From: Nemopilema nomurai
Lineage: Eukaryota > Cnidaria > Scyphozoa > Rhizostomeae > Rhizostomatidae
Direction: 5' to 3'
Assembly (NCBI GenBank): GCA_003864495.1
Contig: ML133456.1
Location: forward strand, 1,675,255 to 1,739,254
DNA: 64,000 nt
Made by a program: the position numbers and the translations under genes. A model generated the notes under the pieces. The model saw only the letters and a program-made list of their open reading frames with translations. It was not told where the DNA came from and did not search any database. Of the stretch, positions 48,001-57,665 are shown one piece after another (position 1 is the first letter of the stretch; each line of letters opens with the position of its first letter).

Positions 48001-49636
48001 CATTTTGTTTTGAGGATAAACTTGCTATCTTATCTCGTCATGTAAAATTATAAGGAAGTACGCCAAGATAAAAGGTCAAGCTTAAAGTTATGAGAAATTT
48101 TTTATTTGAACAGGGTTGAATCGAGCACATCTCCTTTCATGTAAACACCTCTATTCATCCTCTGAAATCTTTACTCAAGGACCTCTTTAAAGCGTATTAG
48201 ACGGTCAATCGATGCATAACGCCGTCACATACCGTAGTAGTTTCCTAAAGCACGATATCAGGTGACTCATAACAGGACAGGAGCAAAGAGTACCCCGCCA
48301 AACGGCTTATCTTTGAACCATCAAGTAAAGCGTGAATGGGTGGTTCCACCAAACATGAATGGATTGTTCGAAACAACTTTGCTGTAAATGGAGAACTGGG
48401 TATAGCAGTGTTTGTCAGTTATTGAAAGCTACAGAGCTGAATGGCTGTTTGTCAACACACTACGGACACCATCTCTTGAGACTGCTTTTAACCCCATTAA
48501 GTGTCGTGTATCCTTGAACCTTTTTCTAACAGTATCTTGTATCTTCTTATAAGAAGTGTGATACAGTGTATTATTTTACGTCAAATATTTTGCGCGTATT
48601 TTATTGTGCCTACCCTGGGTACAAGAGTCGTTATATATATACTGAGTCTTTTCCCAGGGTAGACTGAGTCATTCAAAAGATGCATTCGAGTGTTCGAATC
48701 AATAGAATCACTCTCATGATTCATTCGGATGTTCCACTCGAGTGATGCATTCGAGTGTTCGAATCAATAGAATCACTCTCATGATTCATCCGAATGTTCC
48801 ACTCGAGTGATGCATTCGAGTGTTCGAATCAATAGAATCACTCTCATGATTCATCCGAATGTTCCAATCAAATGATGCATTCGAGTGTTCCAATCAAATG
48901 ATTCATTCGAGTTTCCCGGTCCATTCGAGTTTTCTTGTGAAAGAATGAACAATCTTGAAGGCATACCAAATTTCCATATTTCCAAAGCATACCAGCTACA
49001 AGAAGTTATCTTAACGCTTTCTTTTGCAATGTTACCTGTTTTGCCAGCAACAAGGGCTTTAAGAGTCGCTATTGTTTACTGCATGGATGAGTGTATGATT
49101 ATATCTTCTAACACATCTACCCCATAATTTGCACACCCAATTCTACTTCACCTACACCACTTTTATAATGACAACAATGCATGATTCATAACTCGAATGA
49201 TTTCGTTCCAGGGAGCCTTACTCCATTTTTACAACGCACAGCATTCGTGCTGCCTGGGGGAAAAATTCGACTAGCTGGGTCAAGAAGGCACTCTGCAGCG
49301 AAAACAATAACTGTGAAAGAAACTGTTGAAGTAAAAAGACCCAGAAAAGTACGACACTCCAGCTGGCATGGACCGACGCATGACATAACCGACTTGTTTC
49401 TTGACGATTACGAAGTGATCAGTCGCGAGGCGGTGGAACAGACTACAATGAGCGACATCGAATCCGTCTCGATGTCAGACACGTCTCAGCAGAATCAATA
49501 CGAGTCTCATTCGTCGCAAAGCAGTGACGACGGAATCGAGATCGATATCACAGAGAGGCTTAAGGAATATAACGTCATATCGCTAGCAGAAGCCATCAGC
49601 TTCAACTGGGATCAACAGCTTAGTCTGTACGAGTAA
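42009..49636 (+). CDS. Sorting nexin of the SNX10/SNX11 type, paralogue 2
   Basis: Six exons: 42009-42074, 44968-45051, 45795-45898, 46028-46123, 46895-47253 and 49212-49636 (TAA). The join is 1134 bases, 377 residues. Introns have GT-AG borders with phases 0, 0, 2, 2, 1, the same as paralogue 1, and exons 3 and 4 are identical in length to it (104 and 96). The start ATG has G at -3 and an in-frame TAG upstream at 41973. The PX domain runs about residues 23-140: YLDIDIINPRTH, RVRRRYSEFVWLK (62-74) with the phosphoinositide-binding RRY, SLPGKRYIGRF (89-99), and EERRLGLQNF (105-114). The helical extension includes NAFLSEPALHFFLQST. The tail (about 150-377) has a basic stretch (KERKKRRKISIQAK), RRSLSLDSL, and a Ser/Asp-rich end (SHSSQSSDDGIEIDI). 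Likely a peripheral protein of endosomal or lysosomal membranes. It lies about 3 kb after paralogue 1. Confidence 0.88.
42785..43135. mobile_element. hAT-type MITE, about 351 bp, in an SNX intron
   Basis: The left end CAGGGGTGGCCAACC and the reverse complement of the right end, CAGGGGTGACCAGTC, agree in 12 of 15 positions and match the CAGGGGT-type termini of hAT elements. The flanking eight bases, gtcgaaag on the left and gtctgcag on the right, agree in five of eight positions and may be a decayed 8-bp target duplication. No transposase is encoded. It lies in intron 1 of SNX paralogue 2. Confidence 0.75.
48610..48662. repeat. Inverted repeat (10-bp perfect arms)
   Basis: CTACCCTGGG at 48610-48619 is the exact reverse complement of CCCAGGGTAG at 48653-48662, with a 33-base AT-rich loop holding TATATATA. 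It could be a short MITE remnant or a hairpin, and it abuts the 65-bp satellite. Confidence 0.7.
48679..48930 (+). repeat. 65-bp tandem satellite in the last intron of SNX paralogue 2
   Basis: Units start at 48679, 48744, 48809 and 48874; the first three are full and almost identical, the fourth diverges and is partial. Each unit carries palindrome-like elements: ATTCGAGTGTTCGAAT, ATTCATCCGAATGTTC and ACTCGAGT. The array lies about 280-530 bases before the last exon (49212). Confidence 0.9.
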
Positions 49637-49947
49637 ATTATTTATTTTTTTAACACTGTGTGTCTAATTCGTTGACTAATGCTTTCGGGGGCCACACTCT
49701 AGTACGTAACCAACACGTTCATTAGCTCGGACAACGTTGTACAGTTTTTAATATGAATTTTATCTGATGCTTGAAGTTCCGCTGTAAAAATAGTTGTGGA
49801 AATTCTGGTTATCTGTGGGCAACAACCTTTGATAGCTCTAAAAATACAAACAGTGGACTTTCCCCGACATTTAGTGAATATACCGGATGACTAGTAAGTC
49901 GTTCTGATTTTTCCAAATATATGACTGACTAAAACGATTTCTCCAAA

Positions 49948-49953
49948 AATAAA
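49948..49953 (+). terminator. Candidate polyadenylation signal of SNX paralogue 2
   Basis: AATAAA about 310 bases after the stop codon at 49636, followed by T-rich sequence (aaatatttttctttg). It is the first AATAAA after the gene. Confidence 0.45.
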
Positions 49954-50081
49954 TATTTTTCTTTGTAATTTCGCTAGCTGTATCATTAAACAAACTTGAG
50001 ACTCCTCAAGGGAAACTACCAACGACCCCCTTATGTCCTTCATTGTTTATTTGCGACTTTCGTTTATCTCTTCAAGTTGTG

Positions 50082-51090
50082 GTAAGTCTGCGTTTGTTTC
50101 TAGATATCGATGCGTTTTTGCAATGTTGCGATGCTCTCTTTCTGCACCACCTTCAAACGAGGTAACCACAGGAAAATTTAGGGAAAGGGGAGTTATCGTC
50201 GTTTGGGCTAGGGGGTTTAAAAAGCTGCAGCCTAATATTTGATCGCTTGGTTTTGTATTTTCAAGTTTAGGAAAAGTATTTTTAGCGTAGAATGGAGTAA
50301 AAATACACATATAAATTATTAATAGTAATTATTGTGGCATGATTTTTTTCAGTTGACACTTTCGGGATCAAATTAATTTGCACGATGCCTTGTTACAAGG
50401 TGTATGTTATAGACTCAAGTGGGTAGAAGCGCCTGAGAATTTGGCGAACTCATCTTTCTTCTCATTTACGTCCATACCTACTTATTCATTTCGTCAAGGA
50501 ACTGTATTTCCATCAAGTCAAGGGACTGTATTTTCCTTTTAAAAGACTTGATGTGATAATCAATTGGAAATCTGAGAAAATGCGATAGTCATATATAAAA
50601 CGAAGATCGTGTGGTCAGAGAGAAAACTTCACCTGAATGTTATTCTTAAGACCGACTGCAGATGTGTTTCTCGTCATACTGCTTTCATTTCTGTGAAATC
50701 ATCTTTGTTTTAGAGTAGCCTAACAACATCTATAGTTTTTTTTCTCCAAATCTTGACTTCCAATTGCACCTAAGTATTGCTTCGCTTGGACAAATTTACA
50801 TAAAATGGGAAGTATCTCGAATATTCTTGTGCAAAATACCTAAATATTTGTGCAAAATGATTTAGTCATTTTGTTTATTAATGGGGCAGATATTGAAGTA
50901 CTTAAGGGTAAGTCTAAATTAAATACAATTTTTGGAAGAATGTGAATAGAGCTAGTAAAAAGCTCGAAATGCATGAAACTCTATTCGAGCCTCATAATCG
51001 TTTTGGCGGGGAAAAACAACACCAACATTGACCTGAAAATGGTAGCAGGGAAGGGCATGCCATGGAGGTAAGAGAAGGATATGCCGGATT
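50082..51090. repeat. Duplicated non-coding block, copy 1
   Basis: Shares long stretches with 59700-61263 in the same orientation: ggtaaccacaggaaaattta, a run ending gggctagggggtttaaaa, cgaagatcgtgtggtcagag, and agctagtaaaaagctcga. Identity is high but interrupted by small indels, and copy 2 carries an extra 0.5 kb. No coding exon is evident; the open frames on both strands are short. Confidence 0.85.
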
Positions 51091-52235
51091 TATATTCTAC
51101 ATGTTGGAAGATTCAGATAATGGGCTAAAAATCAAGAGAAATAGAGGTAACTGTAAGATTTTAGATTATCTTTGTTACGCCTTGAAAAATTAATGTATAT
51201 TTCAAGGATCTCAATATTTCCGACCCTAACTCCATTGTAGAACGTTCACCTTCCCAACATCTTCAAACGCATGTGACTCGAAATGTAAGCTAAATTGCTT
51301 TAATTTTCTTGCTGAAAAGTAATAAAATGGAAAAGCGTCACAAACTTTTGTCAGGTTGTAGATAACTGATTTGAGAGCAAAGCTGTGCTTGACTGATCCT
51401 ATTAAGTATATTGTTAAGAATGAACAAGAAGTACGTAGACAGCAATGATATTTATAAGTAGTTTGAGAAGTATAAATTGAAAACCACACACAAGCTAACA
51501 AGCCAGTATAAATTGAATAAAGTTGAGTCAATTATGCATAGCTTGGGGCAACAATTATTCAATAATGAATGATATGAACTCTTAAGGATTTGCACTGTGT
51601 CCAAAGAGAACGATGGATTTTGGTTATTCTATAAATCATTTTACTTTAGGGTTGAAATCAGATATCAACATGTTTGTCTCATATGTCTAATGTCTCAGCT
51701 TGTCTCATATCAACAAAAACACTTGATCCTGATAGGTACATCTATGCCAGACTCCTTTCATTGGATATTTTCGACCCTGGGGTCACTGCTCTATAACTAT
51801 GTTTTGTAACTGTCCTTAAGCTGTTATAGGGTTGCTTTAAGTGTGAATTGTTGGGTATTGAAGATCTTTCCATGTGCTTTGGAAAATTATCTACAGAGAA
51901 ATAGCAAAACACAAACTTGAAAACTAAGATTACATATTGGAAATTGGTCTGAGGAATGATCCTTCTTAAGTGCTTCAGAATTGAAGGCATTGGTTCATGG
52001 TAAAGAGGGGTTCTCCACAAAAGTTTTGTCTGTTTTCATGGGAACAGTTTGTTTTCATGTGATCAAACATCAACTATGAGGTCATGACATCATGTGTGTA
52101 GTTTGCTTGGCGGCCAATGATGTTTGCAAGGCTATCATAACAACTCAGCAATCTTTTATATCTGGGTTTACACTTTCCATTTACAACAACTCCATGCCTT
52201 GAAGGAGAGTTTCTTTGAGCGACATTACTAAAACG
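51091..52235. other. No supported gene
   Basis: AT-rich sequence between the duplicated block and a foldback element. Several short minus-strand open frames (for example 51226-51531) show no similarity and no conserved partner in the second copy. Confidence 0.45.
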
Positions 52236-52605
52236 AGGAACAAGTGGAGAAAACCGAGTAACAAGCAGAACAACCCAGGAACAAGCAGACCAACAGGGTA
52301 ACAAGGGAAAATTTTTGTAAATGTTAGTGGGGGCGTTTATAATCCAACTCGCTAAAGTTTTGTGGGCTAGCACGTGCACTATCAACAGGCCGTCAATCAT
52401 GTCTTTGTCTGTCTCTGAGGCTCTGTCATTTTGCCAACGGGCAGAGAGAATTTATGGGCCCTGGGAACCACACAAACTTCAGTCAGTTGGATAATAAACG
52501 CTGCCATATGTTATTTACAAGCATGTCTGCTTGTTACTGGGTTATTCCGGTTGTTCCCGGGTTGTTCCGCCTTTTACTGGGTTGTTCTGCTTGTTACTCT
52601 GTTGA
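52236..52605. mobile_element. Foldback element: inverted arrays of about 20-bp units
   Basis: The left arm (52236-52310) has about three units near ACAAGCAGAACAACCCAGGA. The right arm (52525-52605) has the reverse complement, including a 22-base perfect match between 52256-52277 and 52578-52599. The 220-base spacer is unrelated. Inverted arms made of short tandem units are typical of foldback DNA elements or MITEs. Open frames over the right arm (LLVTGLFRLFPGCS) are by-products of the repeat. Confidence 0.6.
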
Positions 52606-52872
52606 GTCTTTTTCAACTTTTTATTGCAAAATTATGTGGCAGTGTTTTATGAGTTTGCAGTATTTGCCTTTTGAAAAATATATTACTTTCAGTCCTAACA
52701 TGCTATTGAATGCTAGCATTTATTATGTGAACAATTTTTAATCATCCATCTGCTAAGCTTGTTACCAAGTTTTAAGTTAGAAGACATAATCAGTGCATAG
52801 TTACTAAGGACCTGGTTAACTATGTTTCATTTAGTTCACTAATGGAATTTATAAACTATGGTTATCTTCTAG

Positions 52873-52981
52873 AAATTTCCTGATATCTTGTTTGATGGAA
52901 ATCTGAGCTTGGTTCCTCAGAAAACTATTACAGAAAAGACTACAACATTTTTGAAAGAACTTTTGAGAATCATCAGAAAAG
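52873..52981 (+). CDS. Candidate isolated exon, unrecognised
   Basis: A 109-base open stretch follows a good acceptor (ggttatcttctag) and ends at a donor-like AAAGgttggc. It encodes KFPDILFDGNLSLVPQKTIT and then a helix-prone TTTFLKELLRIIRK, a coding-like composition in AT-rich surroundings. No neighbouring exon was found. It could be an exon of an unseen gene, or a remnant of a transposable-element protein. Confidence 0.3.
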
Positions 52982-54338
52982 GTTGGCAAATATTAATATC
53001 CCTTGTATAGCCTTGTTTGCTCAATTGATTTGTGCTGGCTTTGATTTATGTTATTTTTGTCTCAGAGATGATAGAAGTCTGGCTAAAACCAGATACTTGT
53101 ATATGAGAGTTGATTTGTTTGCTTTTGGTACCCTTTCTGCTGTTGATCTGCAAATGCTACTCTATCATTTTAATACATAAAGGATTAACTCTTTTATAGA
53201 CATTCCAGTCAACATTTCTAAGTATGGCTTCATTCTGTTTCTAAATGTGCAAGTCTATTTGCAACTTGTTTTGCCACAACAAAGAAAATACTTTACACTT
53301 GTAATTCTGACACTCTAGCATTTAAGAAAAGTTCAATGTTTTATCCCCCAAAAGACCCCTTTCTTTGCCTCTGGTCTTTGCCTCTTTCAGAATGTCTAAA
53401 TTCTTTTCTTTAGTCTTCATCTAAAGGCATACTGATTGTTGCATGTTTCATTGACCATATTCATGTGTGTAGTATTATTGGAGAAGTGTTTTTGACTGAG
53501 AGTAGATTGTAAAATTTTTCATGTTTCATGTTTAAAATGTACATACTGACTCTTTCTGTTTCTCCAAGTCGCTTGGCAACTTGCTTCTCCAAAATGTAGA
53601 AAAGAATTTCCAGTTGTGATTCCGACACCAAGAGAATTCTAACGTTAAAAATTATATTCCCAGAAAGACCCTATTCTTTGCCCTTGCTTTTTTCCTTCTT
53701 TCAAATTTTAAGAAAGTTTGATTTGAATATATGTAAATCAGAAAGATTTGATGTCTGAAAGTGGCCTTTGGTTGTTTTTTCGTTTAGAATTAGTTTTTTT
53801 TTATATTTTGAGATAAAAGTTTTCAATGCAAATTGATATGACATTAGATATGTGAAGTGCCGACAGTTCGACTGTTGATATTTTGTATGAGCAGGTTTGT
53901 TTGAATTTCATTATTGCAAAAATTCAAATGGTTAGAAATCGATGATTCAAAATCAAGCTTCTGTACGGTTGAAAGAATTAGAACCTGGAGTGCCCCTCTA
54001 GGACCTCTACCTGGAATTCTACTTTCACAAAAGTTGCTCCTCTAACGATGTTAGGTTTACGCTTAGAATTGACATCTCTTCATGCTTGCCAGGTTAGTTG
54101 TGCGGAGGAATTCGATTCTCTATCTGGTTTCTAATTCAAAGCGCCGCGAGACCTCTTAAGAGAATTTGATAAAGTAGAATCATTCTGAAATCCCACTCTG
54201 CCGTTTAAGCCTCGTTCAGAGAAGCAAAACTTTCTCACGACTGTTGAAAAATAGTGAGGCTCTACTAGGGGACTGGATCATAGTAAAACTTTCTAGACAT
54301 CACGATTGAGGTGGAAAATATGATTTGCGTCGATATCA

Positions 54339-54344
54339 TTTATT
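54339..54344 (-). terminator. Candidate polyadenylation signal of coiled-coil gene A
   Basis: AATAAA on the minus strand about 315 bases after the stop codon of copy A (54659). The equivalent place in copy C reads AACAAA, so the signal may differ between copies. Confidence 0.4.
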
Positions 54345-54658
54345 GTTCATTGTCTCATTTTTAGTATTTTCTAAAGTTTTTTCATTTCTCTTAGAATTTG
54401 AACAATCTCAACAGAATCTGCTATTTTCCGGCAAAACTCTTCAGTGCTAATAGTTAACATCTTCATTATTCTCTTGGACAAGGAAATCTCGCCATTGGAG
54501 AAGGAATACTCGGATAAAAACTCATTTTTTCGATATGATAACCAATATAATTCACACTCAAATGCGTCTTTACAATAATTAAAATCGAAGAATAGTCTAG
54601 TAATACTAAAAACGAAGCAAGAAGTATTCTAAAATCTTCTCTAAAAGGTATCTTATAG

Positions 54659-56334
54659 TCATCTCCAACAGAGGAGTCTTGAAAAGCATCCTCTACGCTT
54701 TCTTGATTGCAGTTGTTCGATCGTGTGCTCTTTTTCTTCAGCACTTCTCTTCATTTCATCAATGACAGCTTTCAATGAAGCAACCTCTTTGTTCTTCGCC
54801 TCCACAACGTTTCTCAAACTCTCACCATCCTTTGTCAAACTTGTGTTGTGAGTTTTCAGGCTTGCACAATCCTCTTTGAGCTGCCCTATTTGTGCCAGAA
54901 AGGACGTTTGCGCATTCTTTCGATCTCTTCGTTCTGTCGAAAGGTTTTCCTGTGCCTTGGTTATCCCCTGGTTAAGAATCGCAATTCTCTCACTCAAGGT
55001 TCCATTGTTTTCTTTGTGACTTGTGCTGCTCTGCTTAAGCGCCTCGTATTGGTGGGTAAGGTTGTGCAGCCTCTCATTCGTTGCAAGTTGATGCTGTTGT
55101 TGAAGCCTGCTCTCGTGCTCTACTTTGGCCACGTGGTCTTTCAGTTGCTGAATCTCATCATTGAGCGATTGAGCCTCTCTTTGTCTGGCCTCATTTTCGA
55201 CATCGTCGATTATGCCAGCAACAAAATTAGAAACTGTAAGATGCAGCTTCTGATCTTGCAGTTGGGCTTTGAGATTGTCAAGCTCTGTTTTGAGCTCTTT
55301 TCTCTCAATTTGCAAGCGATATGTTTTCACTTGCTCGTTGTATACTCTGACCTCCATCTGGTCAGCCACTTTCCTTAATTTTGCTTTGGCCATGGCTCGG
55401 ACTTCCTTAATTCTTTCGTGCTTTTCTTCCACTACATTTAGTAAATTATTCCTGTCCGATGTCATCTCATGGAGGCTGTAGGCTAGAATGGTTGAATCAT
55501 TCTTAAATATGTCCGCCTGCACCTTCATTGCCTGTAGTTTTTTCTCACTTTCTTCGTTGACCTTTCTCTCCTCAGCGAGTTGCGTCTGAAGTTGGTGGAC
55601 CATTTCTTTGAGGCTGCAGTTTTCCATTTTGAGACATTGGTTTTCCTTCTCGCCAATGTCTGGTTGAAGATCAAGGTCCGTCTTTGATCCATGCTCTTGT
55701 CTTTGAGCCAGACTGTGTGCCATCGATGACTTGCAACGAAGAGCTTGGAGGCTTGTAGCCGCGGCGTTTGGGCACCTTTGGTCCGGCTTTGGAAGTTCCA
55801 CTGCTACAGGATTCTCAAATACCTTGAATGAATTTAGGGAATATTGAGTTTCAATCATTCTAATGAGCGTTGTTCGTTATGAAGAAGACTGATACATTAA
55901 GAAAGAGATTGGTGGAGCAGTTCACTCGCCTTGTTCAGCATTAGCATCATTCTGAAAAGCAATCCCACATGTCCTGTTTGAAGGGAGAAATTTGGATACA
56001 CCTTCCCATTTGGGTTTTCTTGTTGCATGTTAAAGTCCATCAAGTAAATTTTGTGGAAACATGTAAAAATCCATCAACATATCTTGTGGTAAACGATTCT
56101 TACCTCTGATTGTTCTTGACACAGTTGGTGTTGCTCTTGTTCGACTTGCAAACTATCAAGAAACTGTTCCTTCGCCATCTGTGATTTGGCCATCTGAGAG
56201 GGCGAACGATTGCTTTCCTCTTTCCTGTCTGCCTCTTGCTGCCTCAAAGACGCAAGTTCGCCGGAAAGCATTTTCATTCTTTCTTTTTCTCTCATTCGTC
56301 TCTTTTTTGTTCTTGATAATCCGGCATGAGACAT
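54659..56334 (-). CDS. Coiled-coil protein, copy A (complete), of a recently duplicated family
   Basis: Two coding exons on the minus strand: 56334-56104 (77 codons, ends QSE with donor GTAAGA) and 55822-54659 (387 codons plus stop), phase 0, with a 281-base intron. The product is 464 aa. The N-terminus is very basic (LSRTKKRRMREKERMKM), then a Gln/Glu-rich helix. The second exon starts VFENPVAVELPKPD, has a Cys-containing linker (DQRCPNAAATS) and then almost 300 residues of heptad-like coiled coil (for example LKDHVAKVEHESRLQQQHQ). It ends in a basic, Cys-containing tail (RKRRGCFSRLLCWR) that could bind or be lipid-anchored to membranes. The acceptor is AAG here but CAG in copy B. No enzymatic domain and no family recognised. 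Most copy-to-copy differences with C are single substitutions (about six residues in 268), so the duplication is young. The promoter is described at 56424-56455. Confidence 0.8.
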
Positions 56335-56423
56335 TTTGATATCGTAAGTTTCAGTGTTGGTAGTAATTAACAGCGTTTGCTATCGAATCGTAAACACTAT
56401 GATGAAGGAGCTGGTTACTTCGC

Positions 56424-56455
56424 ATTTATAGATATGATACTTGATTGTGACGTCA
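56424..56455 (-). promoter_or_regulatory. Promoter of coiled-coil gene A: TATA box and CRE/ATF site
   Basis: On the minus strand, TATAAAT (56430-56424) lies about 90 bases before the ATG. A perfect palindromic TGACGTCA (56448-56455) lies about 20 bases upstream of it. Both are unchanged in copy B. TGACGTCA is the CREB/ATF consensus, so cAMP- or stress-responsive control is likely; this is inferred from the motif alone. Confidence 0.6.
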
Positions 56456-57056
56456 AATTGATTAATTGTGAAAGCGAGGTTGTTGCCTCACTTTGAAAAT
56501 GAGAACTGGACCCCTATGATATACATAGGAGAAAGTAGCTAGATGTCTAACACTGTTTTCATTGAGTGAGGCAACTTCTTTCATGTTGTATAAGGGTGGC
56601 AACTTCTATCACCAATATTTTGATGTTTAGAAATACAGTACTGTTTTGATGAAGTTGACTTTCCTATTGCCATTGATTGTAGATTTTAAGCTTCATTAAC
56701 TGCAGCTCCTAAAATCAAATCCTCTCTAAAAGATTCTCTCATTTTGTTTGAATATTTTTGTAGCATGTTTCAACAAACAAAACAAGAAAGGCACAAGCAG
56801 ACAGAGAGCCAACTGACCCAGAGGCAAATGACCCTGAGACATGAGAGACTCTGGCAACCCTTTGCAAAAATATGGAGCATCACAATAAGGAACATAAACG
56901 GGCATGCATATAGCAGAAGAGAATCCCCACGCAAATTGAAGAGAATCCCCGCGCAAATTAAAAAAGAAGCTAGCCGAAGCTCATGTGCAGGTAAATACAT
57001 TAAGACGAAAAGGCTTGCCTCGCGAAAAGGCTTGTCTCTGGAAAAAAATCATCTTT

Positions 57057-57545
57057 AAAAAATCATTCAAAGGCGATAAGTTCCCAGATGAACTGCACTC
57101 ATTTGCTATGACCCTGCAGTTCTATTCTTCCAAGGCATATGAATTTGTGTGGAAGACTTTTTGCCTAGCTCAACCACCCCAAGCACAAATTGAAAAGTGG
57201 TAAAGTACCAGCAGAGCCAGGATTTACTGAATCAGCTCTATTCCACTTCAGGCATCTGTTGTCGCTGCGAATAACAAAATGGGTCAAGAGGTAGTATGCT
57301 CGCTGGATGAAATTGCAATTAAAAGGCACATGGAATGGGATGGCTAAAAGTACCGAGGCTTTGTGGACCGCGGTGATGGTATTGACGACAATGATTCACT
57401 ACCAATTGCCAGGGATGCACTTGTTTTACTGGCAGTTGCAGTATACCGCACCTTGAAAGCTCCATGTGCATATCTTTTTGTTTATGAACAATGTGGCAAA
57501 GGGTCATTTCATTATGCTGTCTGAACTAGGAGCAATTTTTGAATC
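57057..57545 (+). pseudogene. THAP/P-element-type transposase, decayed, N-terminal half
   Basis: Broken frames match the catalytic region of P-element/THAP9-like transposases: PDELHSFAMTLQFYSSKAYE, EFVWKTFCLAQPPQAQIEKW, then, after a stop, VVCSLDEIAIKRHMEWDG, RGFVDRGDGIDDND and LPIARDALVLLAVAVYRTLK. The expected pattern (LDEMAI-like motif with an acidic residue; DG near it) is visible. Stops and small indels disrupt it. The upstream open stretch 56744-57058 is probably its damaged N-terminal part. The C-terminal end lies at 59290-59590, so about 1.7 kb of other sequence interrupts or replaces the middle. Confidence 0.75.
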
Positions 57546-57571
57546 CTTATTATTTGAGAACTTGGTGGTCA

Positions 57572-57665
57572 GTGGCGGACTGACCGGTGGGCCCCCTATA
57601 AAATCTGGCGAAAAGGGCCCCATCTTTGCAGAAAAAGGGCCCCATTTTAGGAATATGAGGCCTTA
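57572..57665. repeat. GGGCCC-rich repeat scrap
   Basis: Short GC-rich fragment (tggcggactgaccggtgggc) with repeated AAAAGGGCCCCAT, similar in style to 3411-3597 and inserted in the transposase pseudogene. Confidence 0.45.

Noticed and set aside
54848..55378. 176-codon plus-strand frames over the coiled-coil gene (also 63372-63902)
   Set aside because: Mirror frames of the real minus-strand coding sequence; leucine-rich translation of the antisense strand, no start or splice support.
55823..56103. Possible extra 22-base exon in the coiled-coil gene intron (after gcttttcag, ending CAAG|GCGAGT)
   Set aside because: It would need a GC donor and shifts the frame. Joining exon 1 directly to 55822 keeps phase 0 and an open frame in copies A and B.
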